Part shown: positions 59,269 through 64,000 of the stretch, piece after piece
Layout of the letters: each line of letters starts with the position of its first letter
Numbering within the stretch: position 1 is the stretch's first letter
Source: Cucumis sativus
Lineage: Eukaryota > Streptophyta > Magnoliopsida > Cucurbitales > Cucurbitaceae
Length of the DNA stretch: 64,000 bases
Reading direction: 5' to 3'
Assembly (NCBI RefSeq): GCF_000004075.3
Contig: NC_026660.2
Coordinates: 7,502,001-7,566,000, forward strand
Made by a program: the position numbers and the translations under genes
The notes under the pieces: model-generated
Told to the model about the DNA's origin: nothing
The model's database searches: none
Seen by the model: the letters and a program-made list of their open reading frames with translations, nothing else

Positions 59269-60513
59269 TATTTTCATCTCTTCTAACTTCTAAATATTAT
59301 GTATTAAGTGTATTTGTTTCGGTTTGAAGTATATTTGGTTTAAATTTTATTTATAGTTTTCTCCAACAAATGTTACAAATTCTTGTTCTTTTTTTAACTT
59401 TTAAACCAAAAAATTGCCACCAGTTTATTTATAAAGTCTTAATGGATAAGGAAATAAGTGGCAATGACAAAAATGAAAGCTAAAAGTCTTCTCGTAACAT
59501 TAAATGTTCACTTCCAAGCAAAGTTTTGAAGCTTTGGTAAACATTTGCAATCTCTCAAGTTTCAAGGTATTGAAGAGAATAAATCTGAAGAATCCAAAAT
59601 TTTCACATCTTTAATGGCCTATAAATCTATTTACTTTGTGTACTTGTATTTATTGAAGTATCTGAATTTAGACTATATAGGTGAAAATGGCGCTTCATAC
59701 TGACCTTTCATTTAGTATAATTATCGTTATACTTTTTGGTTCTTTTAAGCAGGAAGAGTGATTGATTTAGATGGTAAAGATTTCTAAATCTTGAAGTGAG
59801 GAACAAATATTCCTTTCTTGTTAATCATTTGCTTGTCTTTTCAAACTAAATTTGTTTTGTTTTCTTGAAGTTGTTTGTCAAATAGTTATAAAGATTTGTG
59901 CTTGAAAGCTGACAAAAAAGAAAGAAAGAAAAGTTTTCAAACATAATCAAGAAAGTTTTCGAACACATTGATACAGTTTCGGCCTCTATCAACCCAAGTT
60001 ACATTAACAATAACTTAACAGAGATAATACTGGTCTCTGATACACGAAATTGATTGTGTAGTACTTTTACATTGGCATTTCTTCAACAACTCACCAACTA
60101 AAGGGTAAACTTGAAACCACACGGCTTACTAAATTTGATAGAAACTAACATAAATTTCTACATTTATGCATCATTTTTCTAGATTATATGAAGTAACCCT
60201 TCGGATATTTAATCTCTTGGAATTAGCCACCGAAGAAAAAGGCCCTTGTTCTAAAAGACCATCATTAAGTTACCATGGTTATCCCAGCTTGCATTTTATA
60301 ACCAAACATCAAACTAAAAACATAGTCCATATTTTCAAGGCCCTGCAGTTTGCACCAGAATTGAACTATAGCTCAGCCAAGCAAGAAAAGTTCCCGTCTT
60401 GGCAATACATTTCGTGTAATTTTTGTCACAGCATCTAATGAAGCAGAAAAGAACCATGTATTTCCCCCTTGGTTTTCAATAGCTAGTTCTTGTATGGCCA
60501 TGGTTACATTTTT
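59269..60513. other. Intergenic, downstream of the GRAS gene
   Basis: Includes the presumed 3' UTR of the minus-strand GRAS gene just left of 60514. The frame 60166-60438 has no recognisable domain and lies in this 3' region. No gene is supported. Confidence 0.5.
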
Positions 60514-62151
60514 TTACTTCCATGCACAGGAAGCAACTAAATCCCTATCCATCCACCCTAAATACAAAGCCCCTTCTCTTTCTTCGAGTCTATACCTGTT
60601 AGAATAGTTATCTAATAACGTTTTGATGGTAGCATTCACCAACGAGCTTAACGGGTAAGGTGTAAATCCTGCCAATCCAAATCGCAGTCTCCACTTTCCA
60701 AGTAGCTCGTGTCGTTCCACTCTCTCTGCTCCTTCACATGCTAGTATGTTGACAACTTCCCTGGCTAGACAATGCTGCTCGATGTTAATTCGCTCCTTGT
60801 GCTGTCTTGGAAGAGTAACATCGATTGATTCAAACATGGCATTGTAGTAATCTAGTGTCTCGACGAACCGGGGAAAGAAGGCAGCCGTGTTTGTGTTGGA
60901 TTCTTGTTCAACAAGTGTCACGACCTTTGGAGACAGACTTTTAACCAGCCTCAGTAGCCTATCTCGATGATTTTCGGTGCTTACACTCTCATCTGGCATA
61001 TGGTGTAGCATGAATGCAAAATTCACTGCTAAAGCCTCCCCTCGTCGAATGCCGAGATTGTTTTGATGAACATTGCAGCCAGAAATGGAAGCAGAGTGAA
61101 ACTCAAATGGCACGTTAAATAACTTTGCTAACTTGGAAAGTCTCTTCCCAACAATATCTAGGCCACCTCCACGAGCATAAGCTGATGCAGGATCATCTAT
61201 ACCAGTTATACGAATGTGAGGTGGCCCACCAGGCCTACCTGCAAATGCTTGAATCAAAGTGACCCACTGAGTACCCTGAGAAATTTGGAAATCAATGATG
61301 TGAACTCTATCTTCATCTTTCATGGCTTCTGCAATGGCACCATTTGCTGACATGTATCCAAATTTGAAGTATGGGCAAACCTCATAAAGAAGGTGCATAT
61401 ACGAGAGGAGCTCGGCTCTTGCTGGTTCCTTGCATCTCAAAGATTTATAGATGCAACTACCTGAGGAAGCCAACCGTGCAACCAACCCCTCCAGCATATA
61501 CGCTCCTAACCTCTGCATCGGTTCGCCACAAACTGACACCATCTTGCGCAGCTCATCCATAAGCCATTGTGCCATCAATGCATCATTATCTGATACAGCT
61601 TTAGCACAAGCTATTAGGATCTTTTTCAAGTTTCCTTTAGTAATAGCATCCATCACTTGTCCCCAAGTTCCCATCTCTGGATTGTCCGTCCCCTCCTGGT
61701 AGATACTATCAAAACTATATATAACATCAGAATCAGGACCAAGCATCACAGTTTCCAATTCCAGTAGTTTGTGCCTAAAATCACTAATATCATCCGTTAT
61801 ACTGGATCCACTTACTGAGGAACCATACGTATTGTCAGGGGAATTATGCTGATCAGAAGGATTTGAACGATAATCCTGTTGCGATACTGGACTCCCATTT
61901 GGTGAGAAAGTGACAGTTGAGGTCGAGTTGTGAGTTGCATAGCCGTGGCTTCCTGAGGACGACTCCAGAGTGCAGTACCGATCACCGATGTCTTGAACAT
62001 TGAAGTGACCTCTTTGGTTGCCAACATTGGAATATAATTGGCGACCTAAAGATTGAAATTGGGAGAAGTAGTAGGCATCCACTTCCTGAAGTGGCTGATA
62101 ACACAACCTCTTTGCCATATGTGAACCTCTATGAAGCTGAGAAGCTTGCAT
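60514..62151 (-). CDS. GRAS transcriptional regulator, PAT1 subfamily
   Basis: An intronless coding frame of 545 residues. The N-terminal third (1-165) is Ser/Asn/Gln-rich, as usual in this family. The GRAS domain follows: leucine-rich region I from about 173 (NLKKILIACAKAVSDND), VHIID at 283-287 in 'VHIIDFQISQGTQW', second leucine-rich part with VNFAFMLHH (376-384), the PFYRE region with FFPRFVETLDYYNAMFE (425-441), and the SAW motif at the end (GWMDRDLVASCAWK, 532-545). The start MQASQLHRGS and 'LCYQPLQEVDAYYFSQF' are typical of PAT1 / SCL5 / SCL21 / CIGR1 proteins. In Arabidopsis PAT1 promotes phytochrome A signalling and rice CIGR1 responds to chitin elicitor and gibberellin. These proteins act in nucleus and cytoplasm, usually through other DNA-binding factors. 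Which paralogue it is cannot be settled by eye. The coding region is complete with all motifs. Confidence 0.95.
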   Translation of the reverse strand: MQASQLHRGSHMAKRLCYQPLQEVDAYYFSQFQSLGRQLYSNVGNQRGHFNVQDIGDRYCTLESSSGSHGYATHNSTSTVTFSPNGSPVSQQDYRSNPSDQHNSPDNTYGSSVSGSSITDDISDFRHKLLELETVMLGPDSDVIYSFDSIYQEGTDNPEMGTWGQVMDAITKGNLKKILIACAKAVSDNDALMAQWLMDELRKMVSVCGEPMQRLGAYMLEGLVARLASSGSCIYKSLRCKEPARAELLSYMHLLYEVCPYFKFGYMSANGAIAEAMKDEDRVHIIDFQISQGTQWVTLIQAFAGRPGGPPHIRITGIDDPASAYARGGGLDIVGKRLSKLAKLFNVPFEFHSASISGCNVHQNNLGIRRGEALAVNFAFMLHHMPDESVSTENHRDRLLRLVKSLSPKVVTLVEQESNTNTAAFFPRFVETLDYYNAMFESIDVTLPRQHKERINIEQHCLAREVVNILACEGAERVERHELLGKWRLRFGLAGFTPYPLSSLVNATIKTLLDNYSNRYRLEEREGALYLGWMDRDLVASCAWK

Positions 62152-62255
62152 TTTACAAATTTTGTAGTGAAGGGACTTTTTTATCTCTACCGAAGCTAAG
62201 AGTGTTCAAGATCCTTGCTCCAAGAGTTGCTGTTCTAAACCTTTATCTAAAGCTG

Positions 62256-63360
62256 CTGCACATATGAACCAAAAATCAGCAGAAGAATTATTCCCATCTT
62301 AGTAAAAATGAAGAAAACAACATATTATAGAATAAATTGGCTCAATTCAATCATTCTGATATTAGTTTGTTGCTAATCTAAAATCTGGCAGAGGCCAACA
62401 AATAAAATACAGACAGCATACTCCAAAGCTCAAACAAGCTCATAGCATCTAAATATTCAAGCTGCCATAAAATTTCTCAGTTCAACATATGAGAATGTAA
62501 ACACCAAAGATTTTAGAAGAGACAAAAGCTCATATGCTCTGCATACAAGACAAGACACATACAGAAAGAATGAAAAGACCATTTTTCTTAGTCTTTATTT
62601 CTATGAACTTCAACTAATTCTAAAAGTGAAACACCAACCATATAACATCAAAGAACACTGAAGAGAACATTTCACAAAAATTAATTTTTCCATTAGATCA
62701 GAGTTGAAAACAGAGAACCTACATAGAAAATCCTAGCCCAGGAAAGAATCATCGAAACTTACACTCGTTCAAACAAGTTGAGAGAGAGATTAAACTTCTG
62801 ATTTCTTAGGAAAAGCAATTAAATAAAAACAAAAAGCATCCAGGAATATTTTAATTTAGTTCGGTGACTCATGATTATACCTTTCCACGTATTCGACTAT
62901 ATCCCCCACCAGATCATCAGATAGCTTTATAAAAAAAAAGAAAAAAAACAGGAAGAGCTAAATAACTATTCACACATGAAACCCAAACAGTGGAATTCGA
63001 TCTACCATTAATCCGACCCCAGCTAGTATAACCCCTATAAAATCCAAACCCACTTGGAAAAGTAATAAAATATAAACAAACAAACACCAAAACAATTCGA
63101 CTTCCACAAAAAATGCAAGAGAGAAAACAGAGCATAAAAACTGAACAGTAGCAAATTTAGGCCTGATATCCCTATTTTCAACGAAACCCATTTGCAGAAA
63201 TAGTAAATCAGACATGAAAACAAAATAGCGAGAACAAATTCCACAAATCCAGAAGAGAAAACCATCAAAATTGTTGAAATTTTCAGAAGACAAATAAAAT
63301 CAAATTCATTGATCAGAAAATTGCATAAGTTGATATAATGAAGCAAATTGTTGATCCCAC
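62256..63360 (-). other. Inferred 5' UTR intron of the GRAS gene
   Basis: Donor caacttag/gtgggatc (63361/63360) and acceptor catatgtgcag/cagc (62256/62255) are canonical. The frames at 62917-63346 lie within this intron and are T-rich artefacts. A leader intron is common in PAT1-type genes. Confidence 0.6.
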
Positions 63361-63413
63361 CTAAGTTGAAAGAGTGTTGAAGGTAGAGACTTCACTACAT
63401 AGTTTGAGTCATT

Positions 63414-63414
<1 letters not shown>

Positions 63415-63448
<34 letters not shown>
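63415..63448. repeat. (AG)n microsatellite, CT tract in the GRAS 5' UTR or promoter
   Basis: Seventeen AG units. In the GRAS orientation it is a CT tract just before the inferred first exon end. A weak TATA-like 'cttaaatactc' lies about 30-40 bp further upstream (63476-63487). CT tracts are common near plant transcription starts. Confidence 0.95.
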
Positions 63449-63451
<3 letters not shown>

Positions 63452-63489
63452 AGGAGTCTTATGTGAATCACCTGAGAGAGTATTTAAGA

Positions 63490-64000
63490 GAGTGGAAGAA
63501 CAAAAAGGCATTTAGTTATTGGGAAAATGCATTCGATAGTTTTGGCACTTAGTTATGTGAAAGTACGTAAATACCCCTTAAAATAATTTATTCCCCAAAA
63601 GATAAGCCGCTAATTATATGCGACATTCGTGCCTTAAGAAAAAGTAGAATGAGATTAGTTGGATGTGATTTTATTTATTAACATTAATACTTTACTCTTA
63701 AACCTTCATAATTACTATATCACATTTTCCAAATAACATAAATTTTTGCCTTAAATTGTTCTACAACTATGTCCAACTTTTACTTTTTTATTATCATTTT
63801 TTTGTAAATTAATAGCAAGATACTAGTAATATATCACTCGAATTATTATATTAGAAAGAGTGATTCATTCTTTTTCCTTCATATTATCATTAAAAAAATC
63901 TATAAAAATTAAAAAATAATACTCTTATTTAAAAAACTTAATATTTTTTCGTTAAATTTCAAATTATACTTCTAAATATTTGTATGTATAAATTAAAATC
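63490..64000. other. Upstream region of the GRAS gene
   Basis: AT-rich, increasingly so toward the window end. No gene is seen. Confidence 0.55.

Noticed and set aside
62917..63346. Overlapping Phe-rich frames upstream of the GRAS gene
   Set aside because: They lie in the inferred 5' UTR intron and reflect a T-rich sequence.
7420..64000. Biosynthetic gene cluster or immune receptor cluster
   Set aside because: The genes are functionally unrelated single-copy regulators and enzymes; no NLR, P450, terpene synthase or similar clustering is present.
1..64000. Endogenous viral sequence or organelle DNA insertion
   Set aside because: No movement-protein, pararetroviral or chloroplast/mitochondrial gene text was recognised; all polyprotein remains are of Ty1/copia type.

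Overview
The window is nuclear DNA of a flowering plant. It is AT-rich, the genes have short exons with GT-AG introns, and the families are plant-specific (GRAS, WNK, F-box with FBA domain). Repeat style and protein sequences suggest a cucurbit (Cucumis or a relative), but that is an impression and not proven by the sequence. Seven protein genes can be supported: (1) 4871-6507 +, a four-exon gene probably of the CCG-binding protein 1 / MEE14 family; (2) 7420-8613 -, an intronless F-box protein; (3) 31961-32278 +, a small unrecognised protein of 105 residues; (4) 42617-44286 -, a two-RRM hnRNP with a Gly/Ser/Asn-rich tail; (5) 49576-50712 +, thymidine kinase; (6) 50909-53146 -, a WNK kinase closest to WNK11; (7) 60514-62151 -, a PAT1-type GRAS regulator. 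Genes 4, 6 and 7 have inferred introns in the 5' UTR.

Layout: 1-3.8 kb holds a decayed Mutator-type transposase and LTR-like sequence; 4.8-8.7 kb is a convergent gene pair; 9.2-31.6 kb is a gene-free block of nested mobile elements (a terminal-inverted-repeat transposon, LTR-like sequence, a 4.9-kb LTR-type insertion with target duplication, a dead copia element, tandem arrays and a hAT-type MITE); 31.7-32.3 kb is the small gene; 34-37.4 kb has CACTA-like ends around an LTR-like block; 41-54 kb is the gene-rich core (hnRNP, thymidine kinase, WNK11), broken by a CACTA-like element nested in a repeat array; 54-60 kb is intergenic with two more repeat copies; 60.5-63.5 kb is the GRAS gene.

The genes do not form a pathway. 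The hnRNP / thymidine kinase / WNK11 / F-box neighbourhood does recall, from memory, the Arabidopsis At3g07800-At3g07870 and At5g55550-At5g55560 segments, which suggests conserved ancestral gene order. I found no convincing new biological system. The most interesting material is the layered transposon structure, a dispersed family of palindromic short-repeat arrays, and an odd hydrophobic tail on the thymidine kinase.
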